The position numbers and the translations under genes are program-made. The notes under the pieces are model-generated. The model made no database searches and had not been told where the DNA came from. It saw nothing but the letters and a program-made list of their open reading frames with translations. Shown one piece after another: positions 13,370-23,491 of a DNA stretch of 64,000 bases. Numbering within the stretch: position 1 is the stretch's first letter; each line of letters begins with the position of its first letter. Source of the DNA: an uncultured Modestobacter sp. (GTDB lineage Bacteria; Actinomycetota; Actinomycetes; Mycobacteriales; Geodermatophilaceae); the NCBI RefSeq assembly GCF_947486615.1, contig NZ_CANKUD010000010.1, positions 112,522 to 176,521 on the forward strand, written 5' to 3'.

Positions 13370-14493
13370 CTGTTCTCCTCGTTCGGTGGGGCGGCGGGGT
13401 GGGCCGAGGACACGTGGGCTTGCGACACGGCGGCCCAGGCGGCGTCGAGCCAGGCCTGGTCGGGGTCGGTCAGGATCGTCGGGGCGCGACGCCCCGGGTT
13501 GCTCAGCCCGTCGAGGACGACGAAGCGCAGCGAGGCGCCGCGGGCCTTCTTGTCCAGCCGCATCACCGACTGCAGCTGCGGCCAGTCGCCGCGGTAGCTG
13601 GTCGGCAGGCCCATCGCGGCGATCAGGTCGCGGTGCCGGTCGGCGTCGGCGCGGGACAGCCGGCCGGCCTGGGCGGCGAGCTCGGCGGCGAACACCAGCC
13701 CGACCGCGACGGCCTCGCCGTGCCGCCAGCCGAAGTCCTCGACCCGCTCGATGGCGTGCCCGAGCGTGTGGCCGTAGTTGAGGAACTCCCGGCGGCCGGT
13801 GTCGTAGAGGTCCTCCCCCACGGCGTCGGCCTTGACCTGGACGGCGCGGGCGATCAGCTCGGCCGTGTCGCGCCGGCCGGTCGGGTCGGCTGCCAGCAGC
13901 TCCAAGATGCGGTCGTCGGCGATGAGCCCGCACTTGACCACCTCGGCCAGGCCGGCGCGGAACTCCGCCTCGGGCAGCCCGGCCAGGGCGTCGGTGTCGG
14001 CGAGCACCGCGGCCGGCGGGTGGAAGGCGCCGACCAGGTTCTTGCCCGCGGCGGTGTTGATCCCGGTCTTGCCCCCGACGGCGGCGTCGACCATGGCCAG
14101 CAGGCTGGTCGGCACCTGCACGACGCGGATGCCGCGGGTCCAGGTGGCGGCGAGGAAGCCGGCCAGGTCGGTGATCGCTCCCCCGCCAACGCCGACGACG
14201 GCGTCGGAGCGGGTGAGCCCCAGCCGGCCGAACTCCTCCCAGGCGCCGGCGGCGACCTCGGCGGTCTTGGCCGCCTCGCCGTCGGGGACGACCACCGCCT
14301 CGGCGGCGATCCCGGCCTGCTGCAACGTCTCCACCGCGGCACCCGCGGCGGCGGCCAGCGAGCGGCTGTGCACCACTGCGGCCCGGGCGGTCCCGTCGAG
14401 CACCAGCCCCAGCTGGGACTGCACGCCCGGGCCGATGAGCACGTCGTAGGGGCGGTCCCCGGCGACGGTGATCCGGTGGACGTCGGCGTTCAC
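13366..14493 (-). CDS. aroB: 3-dehydroquinate synthase
   Basis: NAD- and metal-dependent cyclisation of DAHP to 3-dehydroquinate. 375 residues. Seen: PDGEAAKT, the nucleotide-binding [42 protein letters not shown], metal ligands in [13 protein letters not shown] and RHGEAVAVG. The last ~20 residues are a polar tail. The ATG start overlaps the aroK stop by 4 bp. Confidence 0.97.
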   Translation of the reverse strand: MNADVHRITVAGDRPYDVLIGPGVQSQLGLVLDGTARAAVVHSRSLAAAAGAAVETLQQAGIAAEAVVVPDGEAAKTAEVAAGAWEEFGRLGLTRSDAVVGVGGGAITDLAGFLAATWTRGIRVVQVPTSLLAMVDAAVGGKTGINTAAGKNLVGAFHPPAAVLADTDALAGLPEAEFRAGLAEVVKCGLIADDRILELLAADPTGRRDTAELIARAVQVKADAVGEDLYDTGRREFLNYGHTLGHAIERVEDFGWRHGEAVAVGLVFAAELAAQAGRLSRADADRHRDLIAAMGLPTSYRGDWPQLQSVMRLDKKARGASLRFVVLDGLSNPGRRAPTILTDPDQAWLDAAWAAVSQAHVSSAHPAAPPNEENR

Positions 14494-15020
14494 GGGGCCT
14501 CCTGCCCGACGGCGGCCAGCACGTCGGCCACTACCTCGTCGACGGACCGCCCCCCGGTGGCGACGGTCAGCGTGGCCACCTCCGCGTAGAGCGGGGCGCG
14601 GGCCTCCAGCATGGTGCGCAGCATGGCGCGCGGGTTGACCGCCAGCAGCGGCCGGTCCCGGGAGAGGCCCACCCGCTTGGCGGCCGAGGACACGTCGACG
14701 TCCAGCCAGACCACCGCGCTCCCGGTACGGCCGTGGGCGACCAGCAGCGCGCGGGTGGCCGCGCTGGTGACCGCGCCACCGCCGAGGGCCAGCACGCCGT
14801 GGTGCTCGGCGAGCGCCCGGGCGACCGCCTGCTCCTCGAGCTCGCGGAAGTGCGGCTCGCCGTGCTGGACGAACAGGTCGGCGATCGACTCCCCCGTCGC
14901 CGCTTCGACGTCGACATCGGTGTCGCGGAAGGACAGCCCCAGGGCGGCCGCCACAGCCGTCCCCACCGTCGTCTTGCCCGACGCCGGTGGGCCGACGACG
15001 ACGACCGACGGGCCGGTCAC
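14490..15020 (-). CDS. aroK: Shikimate kinase
   Basis: Phosphorylates shikimate at O3. 176 residues. Walker [10 protein letters not shown] at about 10-18, shikimate-binding DTDVDVE near residues 33-40, FRELEEQAV and LGGGAVTS in mid-protein, and the lid SRDRPLL. GTG at 15020 overlaps the aroC stop by 4 bp and places the P-loop at the usual distance from the N-terminus; longer upstream readings are antisense-free but lie in aroC. Confidence 0.96.
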   Translation of the reverse strand: MTGPSVVVVGPPASGKTTVGTAVAAALGLSFRDTDVDVEAATGESIADLFVQHGEPHFRELEEQAVARALAEHHGVLALGGGAVTSAATRALLVAHGRTGSAVVWLDVDVSSAAKRVGLSRDRPLLAVNPRAMLRTMLEARAPLYAEVATLTVATGGRSVDEVVADVLAAVGQEAP

Positions 15021-16210
15021 CGGTAGGTCAGCGCGTCGAGGTAGCCCTGGACGTTCCGGCGGGTCTCGGGCACGGAGTCGCCGCCGAACTTCTCCAGCAC
15101 CGCGTCGGCCAGGACGAGGGCGACCATCGCCTCCATCACCACGCTGCCGCGGGGCACCGCGCAGGCGTCGCTGCGCTGGTTGATCGCGACCGCGGCCTCG
15201 CCGGTCGCGGTGTCGATGGTGGCCAGCGCGCGGGGCACGGTGCTGATCGGCTTCATGGCGGCCCGGACCCGGAGCACCTCGCCGTTGGTCATGCCGCCCT
15301 CGATGCCGCCGGCCCGGTCGGTGCGCCGGGAGAGGTTGCGTCGTCCGTCTGCGGAGCCGTCGACGTCGATCTCGTCGTGGGCGACCGAGCCGCGCCGGCG
15401 GGCGGTCTCCAGCCCGTCCCCGACCTCGACGGCCTTGACCGACTGCACGCCCATCAGCGCACCGGCCAGCCGGGAGTCCAGCCGCCGGTCCCAGTGCACG
15501 TGGCTGCCCAGGCCCGGCGGCAGCCCGTGGACGACGACCTCGATCACCCCGCCGAGGGTGTCGCCGGACTTCCGGGCGTCGTCGATCTCGGCGACCATCC
15601 GCTCGCTGGTGGCCGGGTCGGCGCAGCGCACCGGGTCCTCGTCCAGCTGCGGGTTGTCCTCCGGCCCCGGGAGCACGCCGTCGGGCACGGAGACCGGGCC
15701 GATGCCGACCACGTGGCTGATCACCTGGACGCCGAGCACCTGGTGCAGGAACTGCCTCGCGACCGTCCCGAGCGCGACCCGCGCCGCGGTCTCCCGGGCG
15801 CTGGCCCGCTCCAGCACCGGCCGGACGTCGTCGAAGCCGTACTTCTGCATGCCGGCGAGGTCGGCGTGCCCGGGCCGGGGCCGGGTGAGCGGGGCGTTGC
15901 GCGCCTGGCCCTCCAGCACCTCGGGGTCCACCGGGTCGGCGGACATCACGCTCTGCCACTTCGGCCACTCGGTGTTGCCGATCTGGACGGCGATCGGCCC
16001 GCCCTGGGTGACCCCGTGCCGGACGCCGCCGGTGAGGGTGACGACGTCCTCCTCGAAGCTCATCCGCGCGCTGCGGCCGTGGCCGAGCCGGCGGCGGGCG
16101 AGCTGGCCGTCGATGTCGGTGGTCTGCACCCGCACCCCGGCGGGCAGCCCCTCCAGCAGTGCGGTCAGCTGCGGACCGTGCGACTCGCCTGCGGTCAGCC
16201 AACGCAACAT
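15017..16210 (-). CDS. aroC: Chorismate synthase
   Basis: FMN-dependent 1,4-elimination of EPSP to chorismate, the end product of the pathway. 397 residues. The start [15 protein letters not shown] matches the family N-terminus exactly, so I start at ATG 16210 rather than at upstream codons. Signature segments: [27 protein letters not shown] and the C-terminal [21 protein letters not shown] synthase (aroA) is not in the window. Confidence 0.97.
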   Translation of the reverse strand: MLRWLTAGESHGPQLTALLEGLPAGVRVQTTDIDGQLARRRLGHGRSARMSFEEDVVTLTGGVRHGVTQGGPIAVQIGNTEWPKWQSVMSADPVDPEVLEGQARNAPLTRPRPGHADLAGMQKYGFDDVRPVLERASARETAARVALGTVARQFLHQVLGVQVISHVVGIGPVSVPDGVLPGPEDNPQLDEDPVRCADPATSERMVAEIDDARKSGDTLGGVIEVVVHGLPPGLGSHVHWDRRLDSRLAGALMGVQSVKAVEVGDGLETARRRGSVAHDEIDVDGSADGRRNLSRRTDRAGGIEGGMTNGEVLRVRAAMKPISTVPRALATIDTATGEAAVAINQRSDACAVPRGSVVMEAMVALVLADAVLEKFGGDSVPETRRNVQGYLDALTYR

Positions 16211-16271
16211 GCCGGGGAGTCTAGGAGGTGCCCCCGACATCCCTCGCGTGCTCGGGAGGGGCGGCAGCCGG

Positions 16272-16919
16272 CTACAGCGGAGCGACGAGGGCCAGCGCCA
16301 CGCAGGCCCCGAGCAGCAGGGGCGGGCCGAAGGCGATCGCGGTGCGCCACCCCGCCCGCCCGAGGGCGATGAGCAGCAGCGAGCCGAGGGCGCCGATCAG
16401 CAGGCCGGCGAAGACCCCGGCCAGCAGCACCCCCCAGCCGACCCAGCCGAGCACCAGCCCGAGCAGCGCGAGCAGCTTCACGTCCCCACCGCCGAGGCCC
16501 GACGGCTGTACCAGCCGGACGGCGGTGCCCAGCAGGTACGCCGCAGCCGCCGCAGCGACGGCGCGCAGCAGGGCACCCCAGCTGTCCAGGACGACGGCGT
16601 CGGCCAGCAGGGCCAGGACGCAGCCACCCACCGCCGGTCCGGTGACCCGGTCGGGCAGCCGGTGCACGGCCAGGTCCACCCCGGCCAGGACGACGGCCGC
16701 CGCGCCGACCCAGGCGAACGCCAGCGCGGCCGGCCGGGCACCGGTCAGTGCCGGGGCAGCGGCCAGCACGGCACCGGCCAGCAGCGCAGTGGTGGCCACC
16801 CGGGTGGTCGAGGGCCGGGCGGCCGGGTCACGGCCGGCCAGTCGCACCGTGACCGCGGCCAGCCACGGGCCCAGCAGCAGGCCCGCGGCAGCGCCCACGG
16901 CGACGAGCAGGCCGGTCAC
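16272..16919 (-). CDS. Prepilin peptidase (A24), short form without methylase domain
   Basis: Predicted polytopic membrane aspartyl protease of the type IV leader-peptidase family. The 215-residue product has the two catalytic Asp motifs, [11 protein letters not shown] (about 79-89) and GGGDVK (about 144-149), between hydrophobic helices. It lacks the N-terminal cytoplasmic domain with paired CxxC that carries the N-methyltransferase in PilD, so only cleavage is expected. No pilin or tad genes are nearby; this gene commonly sits in actinobacterial aro clusters. Start GTG 16919, 11 bp after the aroE stop. Confidence 0.85.
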   Translation of the reverse strand: MTGLLVAVGAAAGLLLGPWLAAVTVRLAGRDPAARPSTTRVATTALLAGAVLAAAPALTGARPAALAFAWVGAAAVVLAGVDLAVHRLPDRVTGPAVGGCVLALLADAVVLDSWGALLRAVAAAAAAYLLGTAVRLVQPSGLGGGDVKLLALLGLVLGWVGWGVLLAGVFAGLLIGALGSLLLIALGRAGWRTAIAFGPPLLLGACVALALVAPL

Positions 16920-16930
16920 CGGGAGCGGGG

Positions 16931-17755
16931 TCAGGCGTCCAGCGCGGCGCGCATGGCGGCGATCGGGGCAGGGTGGCCGGTCATCAGCTCGACCTGGGCG
17001 GTGGCCTGCCAGAACAGCACCTCGAGGCCGCTGATCGAGTCACCGCCGGCCTCCTCGACGCGGCGGGCCAGCGGGGTGGGCCAGCCGGCGTAGAGCACGT
17101 CGAGCACCAGCTGGCCGGGCCGCCAGGCCAGCTCGGCGACCGCGGGCTGGCCCTCGGCCGGCACGGTGCTCACCACGACCGGCGCGGCGACCGCACCACC
17201 GGCCGCCAGGCGCTGCACGTCGACGGCCACGCCCAGGGTGTCCAGCACCCGCACGACGTCACCCGCCCGCGCGGGCTCCCGGACGACGAGGTCCACCTGG
17301 CGGGCGCCGAGCGAGGCCAGCGCCACCGCCGCAGCGGCCGCTGTCCCGCCGGCCCCGAGGACGGCCGCGTGCTCGAGCTGGTCGACCCCGCCGGCCTGCA
17401 GCGCGGTGCCCACGCCGGCCACGTCGGTGTTCTCCGCCCGCCAGCCGCCGTCGTCCGTGCGGACCAGGGTGTTCGCGGCGCGCAGCAACCCGGGCAGCGG
17501 CTCGACGACGTCGGCGACCGCCACGGCGGCCCGCTTGTTGGGCATGGTGACCGAGAACCCGCGCCACTCCGGGCCCAGGCCGGCGAGCAGCACCGGGAGG
17601 TCCTCGGCGCCGACGTCCAGCGCGTCGTAGCTCCAGTCGGTCAGGCCCAGGGCGGCGTAGGCCGCCCGGTGCAGCACCGGGGACAGCGAGTGGCTCACCG
17701 GCCGGCCGAGGACTGCTGCCCTCCGGCCGGCCGGTGAGCCGGTTGCGTTCGTGAT
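16931..17755 (-). CDS. aroE: Shikimate 5-dehydrogenase; start codon uncertain
   Basis: NADPH-dependent reduction of 3-dehydroshikimate. With the start shown it has 274 residues, the normal length. Seen: AAVLGRPVSHSLSP (about 14-27), MPNK (catalytic Lys), ENTDVAG (catalytic Asp), and the dinucleotide-binding GAGGTAAAA. No in-frame ATG, GTG or TTG lies between the mltG stop and the essential AVLG strand. I placed the start at an ATC codon (17755) preceded by a GGGGA Shine-Dalgarno-like stretch about six bases upstream. The next canonical codon is GTG 17698, which would remove the first strand; an upstream ATG at 17908 would read through mltG. Confidence 0.85.
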   Translation of the reverse strand: MTNATGSPAGRRAAVLGRPVSHSLSPVLHRAAYAALGLTDWSYDALDVGAEDLPVLLAGLGPEWRGFSVTMPNKRAAVAVADVVEPLPGLLRAANTLVRTDDGGWRAENTDVAGVGTALQAGGVDQLEHAAVLGAGGTAAAAAVALASLGARQVDLVVREPARAGDVVRVLDTLGVAVDVQRLAAGGAVAAPVVVSTVPAEGQPAVAELAWRPGQLVLDVLYAGWPTPLARRVEEAGGDSISGLEVLFWQATAQVELMTGHPAPIAAMRAALDA

Positions 17756-17756
17756 C

Positions 17757-19943
17757 TCAGTTCCCCGGGTTGTCCCGCAGCCACTGCTGGAACAGCAGCA
17801 CGTTCTGCTGGTGCTCGGCCCCGGTGGCGGCGAAGCGGGTCTCCCCGGTGTCGGGGTCGACGACCACGAAGAAGCGCCAGTCGCCCGGGGTCGGGGACTG
17901 CACCGCACGCAGCGCCTCCTCCCCGGGGTTGTTGATGGCCCCCGGCGGCAGCCCGACGTGGTAGTAGGTGTTGTACGGCGAGGGGTTGGCGCGGTCCTCG
18001 GCCGTCGTGGTGATGCCGCCCTTGTCGTTGGCGTAGTTCACCGTGGTGTCCAGCTGCAGCTTCATGCCGTCGGCCAGCCGGTTGTTGAGCACCGTGGCGA
18101 CCTTGCCCATGTCCTCGATCGACCCGGCCTCGGCCTGGACGAGGCTGGCCTCGGTGAGCACGCTGAGCCGGTTCTCCACCGGGATCTGCAGCTCGGTGAG
18201 CACCTCCTCGGTGCGCGCGACCATCCGGCTGAGCACGTCGACCGCGGTCTGACCCGGCTCGACGTCGTAGGTGGCCGGGAAGAGGAACCCTTCCAGCAGG
18301 CCGTTGGCGTAGGCGGGGAGGCCCAGGGCGGCGGGGTCGGCCGCCGCGGCCTGCAGCTCCTCCAGCGACAGCCCGCCGTTGTCGGCCAGCAACTGCAGCG
18401 TCTGGTCGACCGTCCGGCCCTCCGGGATCGTCACCTTGGTGACCATCCGTGAGGCGGGGTCCAGCAGCAGGTCCAGCGCCGCCTGGCCGGACATCTGCGA
18501 CCGGAGCCCGTAGACGCCCGGCTGGATGCCGGTGGCGGCGGGGTTGGCCGCCGCTGCGTCGGCGAAGGGCTCCACCGAGGCGATCACGTCGGCCTCCACC
18601 AGCGTGTTGCCGATGGCGCGCAGCGAGTCGCCGTCGTTGACCCGGATCTCCACGGCGCCGGTGCCGGTGCCGGAGTAGTCCTCGGCCACCGGGTTGATGG
18701 TGCGCCACAGGTAGAGCCCACCGAAGGCCAGCCCGCCGATGATGCCGAGCAGCACCAGCAGGGAGATGGCGACGGTGATCGGGCCGCGGCGCTTGCGGCC
18801 GCCACCGGACCGCCGACCGCCGCCACGCCCCCCGCCGCCACGGCCCCCGCCACCACGTCCCCGGCCGCCACCCGAGTCGCCGCCGTGACCGTCGTCGTGG
18901 TGGGCGTCGTCGTAGAGGTCGTCGTGGTGCTGGTCCTCCGGGTGACCACCGATGACCTCGAGGCCGCCGGTCTGGTCGAACACCCCGGCACCCGTGGCCG
19001 GGCCCGGGTCGTCGTGGTGCGGGTCGTCGTGGTGCGGGTCGTCGTGGTGCCGGTCGTCGTGGTGCCTGTCGTCGTGGTGCCGGTCGTCGGCGTACCGGTC
19101 GTCGTGGTGCCGGTCGTCGGCGTACCGATCGTCGGCGTACCGGTCGTCGCCGTACCGGTGATCGCGCTGCTCGGCGTACGGCTGGGCCGCGCCGTGCACC
19201 TCGGTGGCCGGCTCGTCGTCCCGGTCGCGCGCGGAGGTGCCCGGGACGTCGGTGAACAGGGCTGCCAGGGAGCTGCCCGCGGCTGCCTGGGGAGCCGCGT
19301 CGGCCGCGGCTCGCTGCGGGGCGGACAGCCACCCCGGGTCGGTGTCGGTGTCGGCGAACCGGTCGGCGACGACGCGGTCGGCGATGGTCGGCTCGACGGC
19401 CGGGCGCGGCGGCGGCACGAGCCGTCTGTCCCCGGGACTGCGGTCGTCCCCGGTCAGGAGCGGGACGGCCGGCGGTGCGGCGGGCATCTCGGCGGTGGCC
19501 GGCGCCGCAGCGGTCGGCGGGGCCCACGCGCGGGCGGCCGGTGCGGCGGGCAGGGCGGGGCCGCGGAGCCGGGCACCGTCGTCACCGACGCGCCCTCGGC
19601 CGGTCGAGGCGGCACCGTGGGTCGGGCGGTCGATGCCGAACGCGCTCACGTCGAGGCCGGCGGCGGCCAGCCCGACGTTGGCGATGCCGGTGGCCTCCAG
19701 CCCGGTGATGCCGACGTCGGCGACGTCCACCGCGGGACGGGACAGGACCCGGACGCCGGCGGCATCGGTGTCCGGGGCGGAGCGACGTCCACGCCGCGGC
19801 CGCAGGGTGGCGTCCGCCGCGGTGTCCGTCGCCACGGCGGAGCTGGACCAGGCGGCCAGCATGTCGGCGGCGGAGCGGCCCGTGCCGTCGGCGTCGGGCT
19901 GTGCGTGGCGGCCGCGCGGGCGCGGCTGGGTCGGGTCCGTCAC
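17757..19943 (-). CDS. mltG: Endolytic transglycosylase MltG with long repeat-bearing cytoplasmic N-terminus
   Basis: Cleaves nascent peptidoglycan strands at the membrane. 728 residues, about twice the typical enterobacterial MltG. Residues 1-262 are low-complexity Ala/Asp/Arg; 263-312 are ten His/Asp-rich pentapeptides; about 350-382 are Gly/Arg-rich; one transmembrane helix lies at about 385-408; the YceG domain follows outside the membrane (about 430-725). The catalytic region reads EASLVQAEAG (about 598-607), keeping the second Glu of the family motif (about 605), and YNTYYHVGLPPG and NPGEEAL follow. GTG start overlaps ruvX by 4 bp. Confidence 0.93.
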   Translation of the reverse strand: MTDPTQPRPRGRHAQPDADGTGRSAADMLAAWSSSAVATDTAADATLRPRRGRRSAPDTDAAGVRVLSRPAVDVADVGITGLEATGIANVGLAAAGLDVSAFGIDRPTHGAASTGRGRVGDDGARLRGPALPAAPAARAWAPPTAAAPATAEMPAAPPAVPLLTGDDRSPGDRRLVPPPRPAVEPTIADRVVADRFADTDTDPGWLSAPQRAAADAAPQAAAGSSLAALFTDVPGTSARDRDDEPATEVHGAAQPYAEQRDHRYGDDRYADDRYADDRHHDDRYADDRHHDDRHHDDRHHDDPHHDDPHHDDPGPATGAGVFDQTGGLEVIGGHPEDQHHDDLYDDAHHDDGHGGDSGGGRGRGGGGRGGGGRGGGRRSGGGRKRRGPITVAISLLVLLGIIGGLAFGGLYLWRTINPVAEDYSGTGTGAVEIRVNDGDSLRAIGNTLVEADVIASVEPFADAAAANPAATGIQPGVYGLRSQMSGQAALDLLLDPASRMVTKVTIPEGRTVDQTLQLLADNGGLSLEELQAAAADPAALGLPAYANGLLEGFLFPATYDVEPGQTAVDVLSRMVARTEEVLTELQIPVENRLSVLTEASLVQAEAGSIEDMGKVATVLNNRLADGMKLQLDTTVNYANDKGGITTTAEDRANPSPYNTYYHVGLPPGAINNPGEEALRAVQSPTPGDWRFFVVVDPDTGETRFAATGAEHQQNVLLFQQWLRDNPGN
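19006..19155 (-). repeat. Ten tandem 15-bp units inside mltG
   Basis: Ten in-frame 15-bp units, of type GGTCGTCGTGGTGCG on the plus strand with variants, encode HHDDR, HHDDP and YADDR pentapeptides in the cytoplasmic part of MltG. The unit length is a multiple of three, so copy-number change would not break the frame. The protein segment is rich in His and Asp and could bind divalent metal; that is inference. Confidence 0.95.
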
Positions 19944-20434
19944 GAGTGGCGCCCCCTCGAGTCAGTGCCAGTGCGCGAACGCCCGTCGAGGTGACTCTGC
20001 AGGATGACCACCGCAGCCGCCTGGTCGATCACCGCGCGCTGCCGGCGGGCATCGATGCCGCCTGCGCGCAGATGACTCGTTGCGGTCACGGTGGAGAGCC
20101 TCTCGTCGACGAGGTGCACCGGGACGCTCCCGATGCGACTGGCCAGGGCTTGAGCGTATGCACTGGCATCTCTTGCCGAGGCGCCCGACGCTCCGTTCAG
20201 GTGCGTTGGCAAACCCACAACCACCTCCACCACCTCTTCTGTCACAACCAGCTCAGCGAGGCGGTTCAGGTCGCTCTGGTCCTTGGCGCGACGCAGCGTC
20301 ACGAGCGGGCTGGCCAGGGTGCCGGTGGCGTCGGAGAGCGCGACCCCGACGCGCACGGTGCCGACGTCGACGCCGAGCCGTCGGCCGGGGGTCCACCCCT
20401 GCGTTGCGGCACCCGCGACGGGATCACTCGTCAT
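19940..20434 (-). CDS. ruvX: Putative Holliday junction resolvase RuvX (YqgF)
   Basis: RNase H-fold nuclease implicated in pre-16S rRNA 5' end maturation and possibly recombination. 164 residues. Catalytic motifs: GVDVGTVRVGVA (about 21-32), VVGLPTHLNG in the middle and VHLVDERLSTVTA, ending in the conserved ID-QAAAVVILQ segment. ATG 20434 was chosen since it lies close to the first beta strand; it overlaps the small upstream gene by 11 bp. Confidence 0.93.
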   Translation of the reverse strand: MTSDPVAGAATQGWTPGRRLGVDVGTVRVGVALSDATGTLASPLVTLRRAKDQSDLNRLAELVVTEEVVEVVVGLPTHLNGASGASARDASAYAQALASRIGSVPVHLVDERLSTVTATSHLRAGGIDARRQRAVIDQAAAVVILQSHLDGRSRTGTDSRGRHS

Positions 20435-20738
20435 CGCTGCGGCTCGCCTCCTCGTCCGGGGGTGGTCCCGGGCGCACCGGTCGGCGCGCTCCTGCACCGG
20501 GCACCCGGGGCGGGTAGCCGCCCAGGTCCAGGGCGCCAGTCTCCGGCTGACCCGGCCCGGCCGGCACGTCGGACGGTCCGTCGACCGGGGTCGGCGCGGG
20601 GAGGGGGAACGGCACGCGCTCGGTCCGGTGCGCACCGTCAGCGGCCCCGCCGCCCGGGCGCCCGGTCGGCGGCACGGGTGGGCGGGTCACCTGTGCACCG
20701 ACCGGGCCGGTGCCGGGACCGGGGGCCTCGTCGGTCAT
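20424..20738 (-). CDS. Small proline-rich hypothetical protein
   Basis: A 104-residue reading frame squeezed between alaS and ruvX. ATG 20738 overlaps the alaS stop by 4 bp, and its own end overlaps ruvX by 11 bp, the same coupling pattern as the neighbouring real genes. It is Pro/Gly-rich and disordered-looking, with no transmembrane segment, and ends in an acidic EEASRSDDE tail. I recognise no family. Coding status rests on context only. Confidence 0.5.
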   Translation of the reverse strand: MTDEAPGPGTGPVGAQVTRPPVPPTGRPGGGAADGAHRTERVPFPLPAPTPVDGPSDVPAGPGQPETGALDLGGYPPRVPGAGARRPVRPGPPPDEEASRSDDE

Positions 20739-23404
20739 GCGCCGGCCGCGCCGACGGCCTGCTCGGCCGCGGCCAGGGCAGCGGGGATGCCGTCGGGGTC
20801 GGTGCCCCCGCCCTGGGCGACGTCCGGCTTGCCGCCGCCGCGCCCACCGACCGCGGGCGCAGCCGCCTTGAGCAGGTCGTTGGCCGAGAGCCCGCGCTGC
20901 TGCGCCGCCGGGTTGACCGCAGCGATCAGCGCGACCTTGCCGTCGGCGGCCGACGCCAGCACGACCGCTGCCGGGCGCTCCCCGAGCCGGCCACGGACGT
21001 CCAGCGCCAGGCTGCGGAGGTCGCCCCCGGAGAGACCGGACGGCGACGCGGTGACCACCGCGACCCCGCCCACCTCGCGGGCGCCGGCCGCCAGGTCACC
21101 GGCGGCGGCCACGGCGTGCTGGGCACGGAGGTCGGCCAGTTCACGGTCGGCGTCCCGCAGCCGGGCGATCATGCCGCTGACCCGGTCGGTCAACCCGTCC
21201 TGCGGCGTCTTGAGCAGGTCGGCCAGCTGCCGGACCAGGTCGCGCTCGCGGGCCAGGTAGCGGAAGCCCTCCAGACCCACGGCGGCCTCGACCCGGCGCG
21301 CGCCGGAACCGACCGAGCTCTCCCCGGTCAGCGCCAGGGTGCCGATCTGGGCACTGCCCCGCACGTGCGTGCCACCGCAGAGCTCACGGGACCACTCGCC
21401 GCCGATCTCCACGACCCGGACCTGCTCGCCGTAGGTCTCCCCGAACAGCGCCAGCGCGCCGAACTCCCGCGCCTCGGGCAGCGTCATGTACAGCGCCCGG
21501 ACCGCGTGGTCGGCGCGGACGGCGGCGTTGGCGACGTCCTCGACGTCGATCCGCTGCTGCGCCGAGAGCGCGCCCTGCCAGGCGAAGTCCAGCCGCAGGT
21601 AGCCGGGGCGGTTGTAGGAGCCGGACTGCAGCGCCTGCGGGCCGAGCACCTGGCGCAGCGCGGCGTGCAGCACGTGCGTGCCCGAGTGCGCCTGGCAGGC
21701 CGAGAGCCGCCACTCGCGGTCGACCTGTGCGGTGAGCTCGGTGCCCGCGCGCAGCTCGCCCTCGAGCACCCGCACCTGGTGGGCGACCAGGCCCTTGACC
21801 GGGCGCTGCACGTCGATGACCTCGGCCCGGCCGCCGTCCCAGGTCAGCTCGCCGGCGTCGGCGACCTGACCACCGGACTCGGCGTAGAACGGCGTGCGGT
21901 CCAGGACGACCCGGGTGACCGACCCCGGACCGACGACCGGCTCGCCGTCGGTGTCCTCCTCGTCGACCACGCCGAGGACCCGGGAGTCGGTGTGCAGCGT
22001 GTCGTAGGCCCGCCAGTCGGTGGGCCCGTGCTCGGCCAGCAGCCGCCGGTAGGCCAGCACGTCGACCGCGCCGGTGCGCTTGGCGCGCGCGTCGGCCCGG
22101 GCGCGGTCCCGCTGCTCCTTCATCAGGGCCCGGAAGCCCTCCTCGTCGACGCTGACGCCCTGCTCGGCGGCCATCTCCAGGGTCACGTCGATCGGGAAGC
22201 CGTAGGTGTCGTGCAGCGAGAACGCCTGCTGACCGGAGAGCGCCGGGGTGCCGGCCGCCTTCGCCTGGCCCACCGCGGTGTCGAACAACGCCGTCCCGGC
22301 GGTGAGGGTGCGCCGGAACGCCTCCTCCTCGGCGTAGGCGATCCCGGAGATGCGGGCGAAGTCGGTGGCCAGCTCGGGGTAGCTGGGGCTCATCGCATCG
22401 CGGGAGACCGGCAGCAGCTGCGGCAGGGTGGCCTCGTCGACGCCGAGCAGCTTCATCGAGCGGACGGCGCGGCGCAGCAGCCGGCGCAGGATGTAGCCGC
22501 GCCCCTCGTTGCCCGGGGTCACGCCGTCGCCGATGAGCATCAGGCCGCTGCGCACGTGGTCGGCGACCACCCGCAACCGGACGTCGGCGTCGTGGTCGGC
22601 GCCGTAGCGCACCCCGGCGAGCTCCGCCGCCCGGTGCAGCACCGGCGCCACCTGGTCGATCTCGTACATGTTGTCGACGGCCTGGAGCAGGAAGGCCACC
22701 CGCTCCAGGCCCATGCCGGTGTCGATGTTCTTCTTCGGCAGGTCGCCGAGGATCGGGAACTCCTTGCCCTCCCCCGGCCCCCGCTCGTACTGCATGAAGA
22801 CCAGGTTCCAGATCTCCAGATACCGGTCGCCGGTGGGATCGGCCTCGGGACCACCGCCGGGGCCGTAGGCCGGCCCGCGGTCGTAGTGGATCTCCGAGCA
22901 GGGCCCCGCCGGGCCGGCCGCGCCGGTGGACCAGTAGTTGTCGTCCTTGCCGCGGCGCTGGATGCGCTCGGCCGGGACGTAGGCGCGCCAGGCGTCGAAC
23001 GCCTCGTCGTCGTCCAGGTACACCGTCGGCCAGATCCGCTCGGGGTCCAGCCCCAGGCCGCCGTCGGCGACCGCGCCGGTCACCAGGTCCCAGGCGAACT
23101 GGATGGCCTCGGCCTTGAAGTAGTCGCCGAAGGAGAAGTTGCCGTTCATCTGGAAGAACGTGCCGTGCCGGGTGGTCTTGCCCACCTCCTCGATGTCGAG
23201 GGTGCGGACGCACTTCTGCACGCTGGTGGCCCGCGGGAACGGCGCGGGCTCGCGACCGGTCAGGTACGGGATGAACGGCACCATCCCGGCGACGGTGAAC
23301 AGCAGTGAGGGGTCCGGCGACACCAGCGAGGCGCTGGGGACGACGGTGTGCCCGCGCTTCTCGAAGTGCTCCAGGAAACGGCGGCGGATCTCGGCGGTCT
23401 GCAT
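20735..23404 (-). CDS. alaS: Alanine--tRNA ligase
   Basis: Charges tRNA-Ala. 889 residues with the full bacterial layout: class II catalytic core (about 1-250, [15 protein letters not shown] motif), tRNA-recognition domain, editing domain with zinc site [10 protein letters not shown] and CGGTHVRGS, and a C-terminal DHHA1-type C-Ala domain ending in [18 protein letters not shown] 23404 is preceded by AAGGAC. A short 24-bp repeat lies upstream. Confidence 0.97.
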   Translation of the reverse strand: MQTAEIRRRFLEHFEKRGHTVVPSASLVSPDPSLLFTVAGMVPFIPYLTGREPAPFPRATSVQKCVRTLDIEEVGKTTRHGTFFQMNGNFSFGDYFKAEAIQFAWDLVTGAVADGGLGLDPERIWPTVYLDDDEAFDAWRAYVPAERIQRRGKDDNYWSTGAAGPAGPCSEIHYDRGPAYGPGGGPEADPTGDRYLEIWNLVFMQYERGPGEGKEFPILGDLPKKNIDTGMGLERVAFLLQAVDNMYEIDQVAPVLHRAAELAGVRYGADHDADVRLRVVADHVRSGLMLIGDGVTPGNEGRGYILRRLLRRAVRSMKLLGVDEATLPQLLPVSRDAMSPSYPELATDFARISGIAYAEEEAFRRTLTAGTALFDTAVGQAKAAGTPALSGQQAFSLHDTYGFPIDVTLEMAAEQGVSVDEEGFRALMKEQRDRARADARAKRTGAVDVLAYRRLLAEHGPTDWRAYDTLHTDSRVLGVVDEEDTDGEPVVGPGSVTRVVLDRTPFYAESGGQVADAGELTWDGGRAEVIDVQRPVKGLVAHQVRVLEGELRAGTELTAQVDREWRLSACQAHSGTHVLHAALRQVLGPQALQSGSYNRPGYLRLDFAWQGALSAQQRIDVEDVANAAVRADHAVRALYMTLPEAREFGALALFGETYGEQVRVVEIGGEWSRELCGGTHVRGSAQIGTLALTGESSVGSGARRVEAAVGLEGFRYLARERDLVRQLADLLKTPQDGLTDRVSGMIARLRDADRELADLRAQHAVAAAGDLAAGAREVGGVAVVTASPSGLSGGDLRSLALDVRGRLGERPAAVVLASAADGKVALIAAVNPAAQQRGLSANDLLKAAAPAVGGRGGGKPDVAQGGGTDPDGIPAALAAAEQAVGAAGA

Positions 23405-23430
23405 GCGGGTGCTCTCGGTCCTTCAGCGCG

Positions 23431-23491
23431 GGGTGGGCTCAGCGGTGCCCGGAGGGGTGGGCTCAGCGAGGCCCGGAGGTGATGGCTCAGC
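23431..23491. repeat. Tandem 24-bp repeat between DUF6167 gene and alaS
   Basis: Two 24-bp copies of GGGTGGGCTCAGCGNNGCCC-GGAG type (23431-23454 and 23455-23478) are followed by a partial third copy that runs into the end of the DUF6167 gene. Read on the minus strand every copy carries CTGAGCC, so each supplies the TGA that closes the DUF6167 frame. Confidence 0.85.

Noticed and set aside
19006..19155. Regularly spaced repeats looking like a CRISPR array
   Set aside because: Units are 15 bp, contiguous without spacers, and in frame within mltG.
19901..23308. 1135-residue open frame opposite ruvX and alaS
   Set aside because: Antisense shadow; alaS on the other strand is complete with all its motifs.
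23405..23486. T-box or other tRNA-sensing leader before alaS
   Set aside because: No T-box sequence or specifier-loop structure; only the 24-bp repeats are visible.
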